From the NCBI GenBank assembly GCA_964406095.1, contig CAYOQJ010000036.1:62001-126000 (forward strand): a stretch of 64,000 nt of DNA, read 5' to 3'. The DNA comes from M55B167 sp964406095. Its GTDB lineage: Bacteria > Verrucomicrobiota > Kiritimatiellia > RFP12 > UBA1067. Numbering within the stretch: position 1 is the first letter of the stretch; every line of letters starts with the position of its first letter. This document shows, one piece after another, positions 34,756-45,200 of the stretch. The notes beneath the pieces are model-generated. The model was not told the DNA's origin. It searched no databases and was given only the letters and a program-made list of their open reading frames with translations. The translations under genes were made by a program, and so were the position numbers.

Positions 34756-37700
34756 ATGAGCGGAACTGAAAACAGAGGGTTCAAGTATGAATCCGACCTG
34801 GAATATCAGCGTGAGGCCATTGACGCTGTGCTGAACCTTTTTGAGGGGATTCCGCCGAACCAGGGCGATTTCGAGGTTTCTTTCTGTGCCGGTGAGTTTC
34901 TGGGAACAAAGCAGATGGAGCTGGGGGTGGCCAATGCCCCGATTCTTGAAGGGGAGAAACGTTTGCTGGAAAATGAGCGTATGCTGGAAAATCTGCATGC
35001 TGTTCAGTTGGAGAATGTGATTCCTCTGTCAAAAGGGCTGGTTGATTACCCGACGGAGAAAGATAAACAGAAACGTGATTTTTATGCTTTTCCGAATTTT
35101 TCCATCGAGATGGAGACCGGCACCGGAAAAACCTATGTCTATCTGAGAACCATTTTCGAGTTGAACCAGAAGTACGGGCTGAAAAAGTTCATCATCGTGG
35201 TGCCGTCGGTCGCTGTACGTGAAGGGGTGCTTTCATCCATCAAACTGATGAAGGAGCATTTCAGAACTCTGTATAACAATACGCCGTTTGAGTCGTTTGT
35301 GTACGATTCTAAGAACGTTCATGAACTCAAGAACTTTGCCCGCAACAGCAATATCCAGATCATGATCATCAATATCCAGGCCTTTCAGAAGGATGCGGGA
35401 GACGGCGAGGATTATGCGGATCTCACCGAGGCGCAGATAAAGAAACTGAATGTGATACATCGCGATGATGATCAGTCCAATGGATACCGCTGGATTGAGT
35501 ATGTTCAGCAGACCCGTCCGATACTTATTATTGATGAGCCGCAGAGTGTGGATAACACGCCGAAAGCCCGACGGGCGATAAACACCCTGCATCCGCAGCT
35601 CTGTCTGCGTTATTCCGCTACGCATATCAACCCCTACAATCTGCTTTACAAGCTTGATCCGATACGGGCTTATGAGATGAACCTGGTGAAGCAGATAGAG
35701 GTTGCCTCGATCAAGGCGGGTGACAGTTTCAACGAGGCTTATATCCGCCTCGACAGCGTGGAATATGCGAAGAACGCTAAGAGTCCACATGCGAAGGCGA
35801 CAATTAATGAAACAAAGAACGGCGTATCCAGAACGAAATCCGTTGTTCTGCGTCCCGGTACGGATATCGCTAAACTCAGCAATCAGGATGGCTATGAGGG
35901 GTATGTTGTTTCAGGCATTTCCGCAGAGGCGGGGATGGAGCATGTTGAGTTTGCAAACACCAGGGTTCTGATGATCGGGCAGGAGCAGGGAGGTATCGGC
36001 GATGAAGTGCTCAAGGTGCAGGTTCGGTCTACGGTTGAGGAACACCTGAAAAAGGAGAGAAAGTTCAAGGATAAAGGCATCAAGGTTCTTTCGCTCTTCT
36101 TTATCGATAAAGTCTCCAACTACCGCGTCTATGATGAAGAGGGTAAACGTGCGGATGGTAAAATTGCCCAGTGGTTCGAGGAGGCTTACCGGGACCTGAC
36201 ACAGAAGCCTCTCTACAAGGATCTGATTCCTTTCGCCGCGAATGAAGTGCATGACGGTTATTTTTCGGCTGACCGTAAACGGGGCAAGGTGGTTGCCCTG
36301 AAGGACTCGTCAGGAAAATCCAAGGCGGATGAAGAAACCTATGAAAAGATAATGAAGGATAAGGAGCGGCTGCTTGACCTGAATGAACCGCTCCGCTTTA
36401 TCTTCAGTCATTCGGCGTTGAAAGAGGGGTGGGATAACCCCAATGTTTTTCAGATCTGTACTTTGCGGGAGATAGGAACGGATCGCGAAAGGCGTCAGAC
36501 TCTCGGTCGTGGGCTGCGCCTGCCGGTGAACAGCAATCTTGCGCGTATCTATGATACAAATATCAACCGGCTTACGGTTATCGCCAATGAATCGTTTGAG
36601 GATTATGCAGCTGGATTACAGACCGATATCGAACGTGACCTCGGAGGCGAATTCCGCTTCGGGCGGGTTCCGCCTATCGCTTTTACAAAGATAATCGATC
36701 TGTCAACAGAGCAGCCGATAGGGCAGAAGATTTCTGAGGAAATCTGGCAGATTCTGGTTGAACGAGGTTATCTTAATGCAGATGGCGACATCACTGCGGC
36801 ATTCAAGCCTGAGGAGAAGTCGTTTAAGCTGAATCTTCCCTCAGAGCTTCGGCCGATACGCTCTGATATAACCGATGTGATGAAACGGTATATCTTTAAA
36901 AACCGTATTGTGAAGAGTGCCGCCGAAAAACCCACTCTGAAACTGAACCGCAAATGTATTGAACTGAATGAGGAATTCAAAACTCTCTGGGAGCGAATCA
37001 GTAAGAAAACCCGCTATTGCGTGGAGTTTAAAACCGATGACCTAGTTGCAAAGGCGGTCGATAAAATTTCGAAGATGGAGGCCATCCGACCGGTTCAGAT
37101 TTTTTCAACAAAAACAGAAGTGGACATTAATGAAGCCGGTGTGGAAGCAGTGCGTGAAGTGGACAGTCATATTGATACGGTCAAAACGCACTCTGTATTG
37201 CCCGACCTTCTGGCCTTTATTCAGCGTGAGACTGAGCTGACTCGGGGAACTCTGGTTGAAATTCTGATGCGTTCCGGCCGCTTGAAGGAGTTTGCCGACA
37301 ATCCTCAGGCGTTTATGACCGAGGTCGCCTGCATGATCAACCGCGCTCTTCATGAGATGGTGGTTGAGGGCATTAAGTATGAGCGGATTGATGACAGCTA
37401 TGAGATGCGCCTTTTTGAAGAGGATGAGGTGCAGGAGTATCTGACGCGTCTTTACGAAGTGCAGAGTGCTGATAATCGGACCCTTTACAATTATGTTCCA
37501 TTTGATTCTGAGGTGGAGCGGGAAGTGGCCGAAAAGCTGGACATGAATGAAAACGTCAGGTTCTATTGCAAGCTTCCTCGTTGGTTTAAAATTCCGACAC
37601 CGGTCGGTTTTTACAATCCGGATTGGGCTGTTGTAACAGAAAACGGAGAAAAACTTTATCTGGTGCGTGAGACAAAAAGCACATATGACCGGGATAAAAG

Positions 37701-37806
37701 ACGTGAAGCTGAAAACCGTAAGATCGACTGCGGCAAGGCACATTTTGAAGCCATTGGAGTAAACTTTAAAGTTGCCACCAATATTGCAGAGGTTCTGGCA
37801 GACTAA
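34756..37806 (+). CDS. res: Type III restriction enzyme, helicase/nuclease subunit (Res)
   Basis: The 1016-residue protein is the translocating and cutting subunit. It has Walker A TGTGKT at 121-126 and a DEAD-like motif II DEPQ in IIIDEPQSVDN. Motif VI follows in the ERRQTLGRGLRLP segment. Near the C-terminus a PD-(D/E)xK nuclease shows NPDWAVV at ~952-958 and ETKS at ~972-975. Res with Mod cleaves DNA between two head-to-head recognition sites after ATP-driven diffusion. The res start lies 202 bases past doc, with GGAG upstream. Confidence 0.95.
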   Translation: MSGTENRGFKYESDLEYQREAIDAVLNLFEGIPPNQGDFEVSFCAGEFLGTKQMELGVANAPILEGEKRLLENERMLENLHAVQLENVIPLSKGLVDYPTEKDKQKRDFYAFPNFSIEMETGTGKTYVYLRTIFELNQKYGLKKFIIVVPSVAVREGVLSSIKLMKEHFRTLYNNTPFESFVYDSKNVHELKNFARNSNIQIMIINIQAFQKDAGDGEDYADLTEAQIKKLNVIHRDDDQSNGYRWIEYVQQTRPILIIDEPQSVDNTPKARRAINTLHPQLCLRYSATHINPYNLLYKLDPIRAYEMNLVKQIEVASIKAGDSFNEAYIRLDSVEYAKNAKSPHAKATINETKNGVSRTKSVVLRPGTDIAKLSNQDGYEGYVVSGISAEAGMEHVEFANTRVLMIGQEQGGIGDEVLKVQVRSTVEEHLKKERKFKDKGIKVLSLFFIDKVSNYRVYDEEGKRADGKIAQWFEEAYRDLTQKPLYKDLIPFAANEVHDGYFSADRKRGKVVALKDSSGKSKADEETYEKIMKDKERLLDLNEPLRFIFSHSALKEGWDNPNVFQICTLREIGTDRERRQTLGRGLRLPVNSNLARIYDTNINRLTVIANESFEDYAAGLQTDIERDLGGEFRFGRVPPIAFTKIIDLSTEQPIGQKISEEIWQILVERGYLNADGDITAAFKPEEKSFKLNLPSELRPIRSDITDVMKRYIFKNRIVKSAAEKPTLKLNRKCIELNEEFKTLWERISKKTRYCVEFKTDDLVAKAVDKISKMEAIRPVQIFSTKTEVDINEAGVEAVREVDSHIDTVKTHSVLPDLLAFIQRETELTRGTLVEILMRSGRLKEFADNPQAFMTEVACMINRALHEMVVEGIKYERIDDSYEMRLFEEDEVQEYLTRLYEVQSADNRTLYNYVPFDSEVEREVAEKLDMNENVRFYCKLPRWFKIPTPVGFYNPDWAVVTENGEKLYLVRETKSTYDRDKRREAENRKIDCGKAHFEAIGVNFKVATNIAEVLAD

Positions 37807-37991
37807 ATATCAGATAACCTCTGCCGCGCATAGAAAACCAATGCGGACAACAAGTAGAGCAAGTCAATTTAAGATAAACTCCGGCAAATATCCGACTAAT
37901 TCTGCAACTCACTTTTCTAACAAATTTCTAACATTTTTGGCCCCGGTGTGGTAACATTTTCAATCAAGTTGGATTTAGCCGAGGAATTGCC

Positions 37992-38819
37992 ATGCCGGGG
38001 TTATATAAACGCAGAAGAGAAACAAAGGATTGGCTAACGCGTTATGAGGCCAAGTATGTTGTACCGGAAGCGTTGTGCACAGAAATCCGTACCTTCATAA
38101 AGCCTTTCTGCAAAGTTGACTCGCATGCCGCTGGCAACCCGCCGCAATACACCATCACAACGCTTCAGCTCGACACACCGGATTACGCACTGCACCACGC
38201 CAAAGAGTTTGAGGCGGTCAACCGGTTCAAACTTAGGGTGCGCACCTATGGTAGCATCGGCTCATCACCGGTCTTCCCCGAAGTGAAGGCAAAGCTGGAA
38301 AATACTATAATCAAAAATCGGGTGGCAATAGCTTTTGAACAGTGGTCGCCGCAGTGTGTTTACGCTCTGGAACTGCCGGAATCACTGAACAGCGGGCGTC
38401 AGATTCATGATTTTCTGCAGTTCCGCCGTCTGGTCTGGGAAACGCAGGCCAAACCGGTTGCCTTGATTCGATATCGACGGGAATCTTATGTCGGCGAAAC
38501 GGACCATTACGCAAGAGTCACAATGGATCGCAAGCTTGAATATCAGATGACTGCTTCATGGGATGATTTCGGTCGCTCCGGTCGCTGGCGCTCAATGGAC
38601 TCCACCGAAGCACAGGGTTTCGGGTTGTCCTACTCCGGCGTTATTCTCGAACTCAAAACGCTGGCACATGTTCCAATCTGGATTCAGGAGATGGTGGAAC
38701 GCTTTGAGTTGAAGAAGTGCGGCAACTGTAAATACTCAACCGCAATCTGGCGTGAGGGCGGGTTCCGTGGTTATCCGGAAGCAGGCGATTTCGCTGAAGA
38801 GATACTAGGCGCAATTTAA
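37992..38819 (+). CDS. VTC-domain protein (polyphosphate-polymerase fold)
   Basis: The 275-residue protein has the tunnel-fold motifs of the VTC catalytic domain: RYEAKY (~17-22), TLQLDTPDY, KLRVRTYG, FPEVKAK, a middle RYRRESYVG, VTMDRKLEY and ILELKT. In yeast VTC4 this domain makes inorganic polyphosphate from ATP. Bacterial copies are typically next to DUF4956 and CotH genes. The basic tunnel residues are retained, so enzymatic activity is plausible. GAGGAA precedes the ATG. It heads the cluster running to 45760. Confidence 0.88.
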   Translation: MPGLYKRRRETKDWLTRYEAKYVVPEALCTEIRTFIKPFCKVDSHAAGNPPQYTITTLQLDTPDYALHHAKEFEAVNRFKLRVRTYGSIGSSPVFPEVKAKLENTIIKNRVAIAFEQWSPQCVYALELPESLNSGRQIHDFLQFRRLVWETQAKPVALIRYRRESYVGETDHYARVTMDRKLEYQMTASWDDFGRSGRWRSMDSTEAQGFGLSYSGVILELKTLAHVPIWIQEMVERFELKKCGNCKYSTAIWREGGFRGYPEAGDFAEEILGAI

Positions 38820-38864
38820 CATTTACATCAATAGCATTTACATCAATAGAAACGGCAAGAAAAA

Positions 38865-39554
38865 GTGAACGAATATCTGACAGCTTTTTTCGGTGCGCAG
38901 GAAGCGCTCACTCTACCGCAGATCATCGGAGCAATGATCCTGAGTTTTCTGCTTTCTATGGTTTTCGCCGTGGTTTATCAGGCAACCTTCCGCGGCTTCA
39001 CCTATTCCCGCTCCTATATTCATACCATGGTCATCGGCAGCATGGTCACATGTATGCTGATTATGGCAGTCGGCAGTAATCTGGCCCGCGGTATGGGAAT
39101 TCTAGGAACTTTGGCGATCATCCGATTCCGCACACCGGTGCGTGACCCTCGCGATGCCATGTTCTTGTTCGCCTGTTTGGGGGTTGGGATCGCCTGCGGA
39201 TCGCGTATGCCAAGCGTCGCCCTGACCGGCACTGTTCTGATCAACCTCGCAGCTTGTATTCTGCACTGGATACCCTTTGCCTCCCGCCGTGAATACGAAG
39301 GTCTGCTGCGTTTCTCCGTTGCCGAGGAAAATCAGGAGGCCCGACAGCAGATTGACGATATCCTGATCAAATACTGCGACTCCTTCTATGCTCTGGGCGT
39401 ACGTAAGTCCAACCAGGATCGGGCCACCGAATACTCCTATCAGCTCCGCCTAATTGACCCCAGCTACAAACACGACATCATCAAAGATTTTTCCAGTAAT
39501 GAACGGTTTCATGATCCGGTGTTGATGATGCAACGTACCACCGTCGAACTTTAA
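38865..39554 (+). CDS. DUF4956 four-helix membrane protein
   Basis: The 229-residue protein starts with GTG. Its N-terminal half holds four hydrophobic helices (~17-43, 53-75, ~80-112 region, ~117-140) with a conserved RGMGILGTLAIIRFRTPVRD loop and PRDAMFLF. The C-terminal ~85 residues are a soluble cytoplasmic domain. This matches DUF4956, whose function is unknown but which accompanies VTC and CotH genes in many bacteria. Here it is between the VTC protein and an adaptor/channel pair. Confidence 0.87.
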   Translation: MNEYLTAFFGAQEALTLPQIIGAMILSFLLSMVFAVVYQATFRGFTYSRSYIHTMVIGSMVTCMLIMAVGSNLARGMGILGTLAIIRFRTPVRDPRDAMFLFACLGVGIACGSRMPSVALTGTVLINLAACILHWIPFASRREYEGLLRFSVAEENQEARQQIDDILIKYCDSFYALGVRKSNQDRATEYSYQLRLIDPSYKHDIIKDFSSNERFHDPVLMMQRTTVEL

Positions 39555-39565
39555 CGAGCTTAATA

Positions 39566-40795
39566 ATGACAGCCCAATATAAACGTAAAAAAATACGCTC
39601 ATCAAATGCGATGCTGGTTAAACGCCTTGCCCGATTCGCTCTGTTTGCTCTTTTAATTCTAATGATCCCGTTTTCTGCAATCTTTCTGATACGCAGCAAT
39701 AACCCCAACCGATTTACCGGCATTGTGGAATCGGAAGGTGAAACAATCGGATCAGTCGAACCTTCCCGCATTGTGGCAATCACAGTATCAGCCGGTCAGA
39801 GTGTTGAATCGGGGGATGTGCTGGTACGGCTTGAACCTACAGAACGGACAATGGATATTGCAGTCAATGAAGCCAGACTGCTTGATTATGAGCACACTCT
39901 TTTACGCTATCGGGAGAATCAGCTACAGTATCTTCAGGCAATTGAGGAAAACATCCGTAAATATTGTCAGTTAATCGCCGAAGCAGCAGTTGAACTGGAA
40001 CAGGAGAAAATGAACAGGGTACGCGATCAAGCCGAACTTGCCGGTTTGCACAAGGAATTGACACATCTGCAGACACTGATTAAAAAAGGTGTTGTCAGTG
40101 AAATTGAACTCGCCGATATCAGACCGCGTATAACTACGCTGGAACTGACCATAAAACAATATAAACCGCTGATCGAAGCACTGCAACAACGCCTGGATAG
40201 TGCACAACAAGGCTACAATGAAGTCTCATCACAAAAACAAACCTTCCAACAGAATCAAACTTACGCTCACTACGAAGCATCCCTCAAAAAAGCCCGTGAG
40301 GCCTACGCGAAGATCACCGTCGGCGAACCGACAGTTTTGCGGGCATCCAGAGCCGGTGTGGTTTCACGCATCCAACACCAAGCCGGTGATGTGGTCGCGG
40401 CTGGTGATCCTATTATCCGAATCGCCGCCAGATCGTCTATGTACATCATTGCCATGCTACCACAGGGCACCCATGAATTGCTCAGTGCCGGCGATCTTCT
40501 GCAAGTCAATCGTATCACAACACAACCGTCAAATAACGCCCCGCTACTGGCAGAGGTCGAAAACCTGGACCCCGAAGTAATGGATTTGATTGACCCCTTC
40601 AATCCCACACCTCGCATGCCACTGCGTGGCAGACGTGTGCGCCTGCGCATCATGACACAGACACATAATCTCATGCCCGGTGAAACAGTTTATCTGCACT
40701 CCGCCGAAAACTTCACCCTTTTCGATGAATTAAAACGCTGTTTCATGCCGCGTTCCGGCATCAAACAGCAAATTCTCTTCACTCAAAGCCGTTAA
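39566..40795 (+). CDS. HlyD-type membrane-fusion adaptor
   Basis: The 409-residue protein has one N-terminal transmembrane segment (~14-33) and the split lipoyl/barrel halves (VESEGETIGSVEPS..., ~50-85, and ASRAGVVSRIQHQAGDVVAAG, ~262-282). Between them is a long coiled-coil hairpin (~95-240) that would reach toward the outer-membrane channel. It stops inside the start of the TolC-like gene (TAATG overlap). No cognate ABC or RND inner-membrane pump is encoded nearby. Confidence 0.88.
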   Translation: MTAQYKRKKIRSSNAMLVKRLARFALFALLILMIPFSAIFLIRSNNPNRFTGIVESEGETIGSVEPSRIVAITVSAGQSVESGDVLVRLEPTERTMDIAVNEARLLDYEHTLLRYRENQLQYLQAIEENIRKYCQLIAEAAVELEQEKMNRVRDQAELAGLHKELTHLQTLIKKGVVSEIELADIRPRITTLELTIKQYKPLIEALQQRLDSAQQGYNEVSSQKQTFQQNQTYAHYEASLKKAREAYAKITVGEPTVLRASRAGVVSRIQHQAGDVVAAGDPIIRIAARSSMYIIAMLPQGTHELLSAGDLLQVNRITTQPSNNAPLLAEVENLDPEVMDLIDPFNPTPRMPLRGRRVRLRIMTQTHNLMPGETVYLHSAENFTLFDELKRCFMPRSGIKQQILFTQSR

Positions 40796-42273
40796 TGAAT
40801 ATGCTACCTGCAAACTGCCCTGTACCGAAAAAATCTTTCTTTGTAACGCCGCTTTCAATCTTTTCACTCTTGCTTTGCCTGACTTGCGGCTGCATCACAA
40901 AGAAGAGTATGTCTGCACCGCCCGCAAATTCCAAACACTACTCCATTGCTCGTGCACCGAACCGAAGTTCCTCCAACACAGCGGCTGAAGACGACTCCGT
41001 TCCACCGCCGGGAGGATTCTCCTGGCACGATCTCGCGCTACGCGCCAGTCGACGCAGCGAAACAGCACAACTTACCGCGCTGAAAATCGAATGCTCCGAT
41101 CTGGAGAATCTAACGGAACGCTCCTGGCGCGATCCTCAACTCCGCCTAAATTCTGACATGGTTTCTTCAAAAGAGTACGATCGCGGCGGAGCCAACTCAC
41201 ACGATGACAGCCATGAACACGGCGCATCTATACGTTTTTATATCAGCAACCCATTCGTTAACCGCTGGATAAAAAGTCTGAAACAACCTAATGCCCGCCT
41301 GATTCAAGCCAAAACACATGAACTGGCCTACGCCGTTTACTGCGAAACCAAAACTAAATGTATGGAAGCAACGGTTATTAAGGATGAAATTGATAAGCTC
41401 CGTAAAATTTCCGACCATCGCAAAAAAATGCGGGATCGTTACACCGAATTGCGGCGCGATGGATACGCCGCACCGGTTAAAATGCTCCGCAATGCCATTC
41501 GTCTTGCAAAAACCAGCATTAAACTCGAATGTAAACAGCGTGAGTATCGCGACACCCTGCAAATGATCGCCCTGCTGAGCGGAGTTGCCGTCGACAAAAT
41601 CAAGCTGCTGGATATCAACCGGCAACAGTTACCCGACCCGCAATCCTTTCAGTTGGCAATGCTGGTCAGCCGGGCAGTCAACCAAAGGGCCGATATCGAA
41701 TTGGCCCGGGCATCCAGTGCCGTGGCTGAAAACGAATTGAAAGCCGCCCGGGCCGCACAAATCCCCTGGTTTGAATTCGCCGAAGCCGGCTACAGCAGAA
41801 GCACATCCGACACCAGTGAATATACCTCTCCACGCACAACCCGCTCCGATGAAAATAGTGATGAATGGATGATCCGGACCGCCGTCACACTACCGCTTTT
41901 CAGTTGGCTGGGTAATGATGAAACTCAACTGCGGCGTGTGGCTCTGCGAGCGGCCAGAGCGCATGAAGCTGTAATCGTTGCCAGCCTCTACAATGAGATC
42001 AATTCCGCACTTCAAAACTATACCGATGCCTATCATACCCATATGAACGCCCAACAAAACGTCAGCAAACAAATTGATAAACTTAATCAAAGCATACGTG
42101 AAGTTGGGAGCTCAAAGACTGTTGTCGATACCGAAATCATGGAGCTACAGGAGGAACTCTATGATCTTAAATCCGAATTGCATACCCTGCTCTATGACTG
42201 CCTGGAGTCCCTGATTAATCTGGAGTCCATCACCGGCGGAACTTACTCCCATAAATTTACCGAAAGTGAGTAG
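40795..42273 (+). CDS. TolC-family outer-membrane efflux lipoprotein
   Basis: The 492-residue protein has a hydrophobic leader ending in LTCGC near Cys33, a probable though not ideal lipobox. Two long helical repeat halves follow, of the outer-membrane-factor type: AARAAQIPWFEFAEAGYSRS and the TAVTLPLFSWLG strand preceding the second helical hairpin. It would provide the outer-membrane exit. It overlaps the HlyD gene by one base, and its stop is five bases before the CotH gene, showing one transcript. Confidence 0.88.
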   Translation: MNMLPANCPVPKKSFFVTPLSIFSLLLCLTCGCITKKSMSAPPANSKHYSIARAPNRSSSNTAAEDDSVPPPGGFSWHDLALRASRRSETAQLTALKIECSDLENLTERSWRDPQLRLNSDMVSSKEYDRGGANSHDDSHEHGASIRFYISNPFVNRWIKSLKQPNARLIQAKTHELAYAVYCETKTKCMEATVIKDEIDKLRKISDHRKKMRDRYTELRRDGYAAPVKMLRNAIRLAKTSIKLECKQREYRDTLQMIALLSGVAVDKIKLLDINRQQLPDPQSFQLAMLVSRAVNQRADIELARASSAVAENELKAARAAQIPWFEFAEAGYSRSTSDTSEYTSPRTTRSDENSDEWMIRTAVTLPLFSWLGNDETQLRRVALRAARAHEAVIVASLYNEINSALQNYTDAYHTHMNAQQNVSKQIDKLNQSIREVGSSKTVVDTEIMELQEELYDLKSELHTLLYDCLESLINLESITGGTYSHKFTESE

Positions 42274-42277
42274 CTCT

Positions 42278-45200
42278 ATGAACAAAATCGCATCCATGAT
42301 CGCTTTGACCACCTTTTTCTCGTTGGGCTCTCTGCACGCAGGTCTGATTATCAACGAACTCTGCTATGCTAACTCAACACTGGAAGATGAAACCGGCGAC
42401 AGCTCTTCCGACTGGATTGAGCTCTATAATTCCGGTCCCGATGATCTTAATATTAATAATTACGGAGTTGCGGACCGCAACCCCTATGAAGAAGATAAAG
42501 GGGTCCGTTTACCGGATTACACCATTCCCGTTGGCGGCTATCTGCTGATATATGCCAACGGCGATCTGCCGGAGTACACACTCTGGACAAACGCGCCCGA
42601 TGCGGCTCTCATCCCCGAAAACAGTTTCTGGCGCTACCGACACTCATTCGGCGCACCTGACACCAGCTGGAACAGCACAGCATATCTCGACAACAACTGG
42701 AAAGAAGGCATCTCCCCTCTCGGCTATAACGCCCAGCTGGCCAACATGGATTGCGCCACACCTATCGGCGACACCTCCGACCCCTCGACCCTCCATACCA
42801 CCGCCTACTTTCGCAAAAAGTTCACCGTCCTGCAACCGGCCCTCATCACTAATCTGATCATGCGTGCAAGATTGAAGGACGGTATGATTGTCTATCTCAA
42901 CGGAGCTGAGGTCTGTCGGTCTAACATGCCGCAGACGGCTATCGACCATACCACACTCGCCAACGCGCCGATGCCCTCTTTTAACTGGAACACCCGCACC
43001 CTTGACCATACATTGCTGGTGCGAGGAATAAACACACTGGCAGTTGAAATCCATAAGTTTTCCGCCACCGGCACCGCCCTTCTGCTGGATCTTTCACTCA
43101 CCGCTCTCGTGGATCAACAAATCCCGATTGTGCACGGCCAATTCGGCCTTAATAAAAAGGGCGAAAAAGCTCATCTCTTCAATGCCTCCCTCGTCCGAAT
43201 AGACGAATGCGAGGATCCCGGCTATGAAATCGGCGAAAACAAATCCTGGGGCACCGTTACGGACGGATTCACAACCACCTTCCAGATTTACAGCCAACCT
43301 ACTCCGGGCTACGCAAATACAACCAGACAGAATCAATATCAGGAAATTTTAAGCTCGCAGATACCGACTTTCTCTCACGAATCAGGCGCCTACAACAATG
43401 CCCTGAATGTAACCATTTCATCTCTGACTCTCGGCTACCGTATCTTTTATACCCTCGACGGCTCCAATCCGCGTGATTCCGCAACTTTTGTTTACAGCGG
43501 CAGTACAATTGACATCGACGATCCTCCGGATGCAACCGGCGGTCCTGCCTGGCAACGAACCAATCCGATTGAAACCGAAATTAATGTAATCGGTACCGGA
43601 TGGCTGCCGCCAATAGGAAACGTTGACCGTACGGTGGTACTCAGAGCTGTTACCGTTTCCCCGGACAACCGCTATTGCTCGCCCGAGAAACAGGCAACCT
43701 ACTTCATCGGCCCTGAATATCAGAGTCGCTCGCTACCCGTTTTTTCACTGATTACAAACCCCGACAATCTTTTCGGATTTACTTCGGGACTCTATCATCC
43801 CGGTAAATACTATGCCGACTCCCCCGAAGGATATGGCTCCAATAAATGGGGCAAACCTTACGCCAATTACCACCAGGAAAACGACGACGAGCAGTGGGAA
43901 CACGCGATCCACTTTGAACTTTTTGAACCTCAGTTGAACACGGTTTCTTTGAGAGCTGATATGGGGTTTGCAATGCACGGAGGAGGTTCTCGTTCTATCC
44001 CCCAAAAGTCACTCTACCTTATCGCCCGCAACTCAGTTTACGGTATGGATTACATCAATTATCCCCTATTCCCCGAACTGCCCGCCATCCAATATAAACG
44101 CTTTCTCCTGCGCAACAGCGGAAACGACTGGTATGGTGCCACATCCGCAAATGTCGCAACAATGCTCAAAGACGCTTCATTTCATGCCATCATTTCAAAA
44201 CTTAACATCCAGTCCATGGCATATCGCCCCGCTCTGGTCTATCTGAACGGAATCTACTGGGGCATTCATAATCAGCGGGAGAGCTTCGATAAACATTATC
44301 TCAATTCACGCTACAACCTTGATCCTGACAATATCGACATACTGATGCATGTCGAGGGGGATAACGACGATGTCAGCATCAGTCGTATCGATGGTGATAA
44401 ATCATCCGATGAAGAGTATGAAACTTTGCTCGCCTGGATTGACGCAAACCCCCTTTCTCTGCAAACCAATTTGCACCAGCTAACAAACCGAATCGACCTT
44501 AGTAATTACACCGACTACCTCATCGCTGAAACCTTTTTCGGCAATACCGACTGGCCCCAGAATAACTGCGACTTCTGGCGGGCTCACTCCAATCAGGTCG
44601 ATGTGGCCGGCCAATACGGCGACCAACGCTGGCGCTGGATGTTATACGATCTCGACGTAGCCGGAGAAAACGGCGCCGATTACAACATGTTTAACTACCT
44701 TACTCAAAAAAGCATGCGTGATCTTGGTGAAGCAGCTTTTCTTATCAACGAACTCTGGTCGAACATGAGCTATCGCAACGATTTTATCTACCGCTATACC
44801 GATCTGCTCAACTCAACCTTTAAACCATCACACACCACCAACGCCATCGTCAATGCCGCCGCTCAGATCGAAAATGAAATTGAAACTCACTTCCGACGCT
44901 GGGGCCGATCAACCACTCAGGCTCAATGGCAAAGTGCTGTCAACAACTCTCTATGCAACTACCTGCAAGCACGTTGCGTGAACCTCTGGGAACATCTTAA
45001 CTCGCACTTCGCTTTGGGCGGCACCGGAGTGCTTATTCTTAAAAACAATGACCCGTCAGGTAACGGCGGACACCTGATGGTTAATGGATTGGAGATCAAG
45101 AAGACCACCGAGGGTGTCGCAAACCCCGCTCAATGGGAAGGAACTTACTTTCGCAGTCTGCCCGTTACAGTGCGCGCCATCCCCTCCCCGGGTTACGAAT

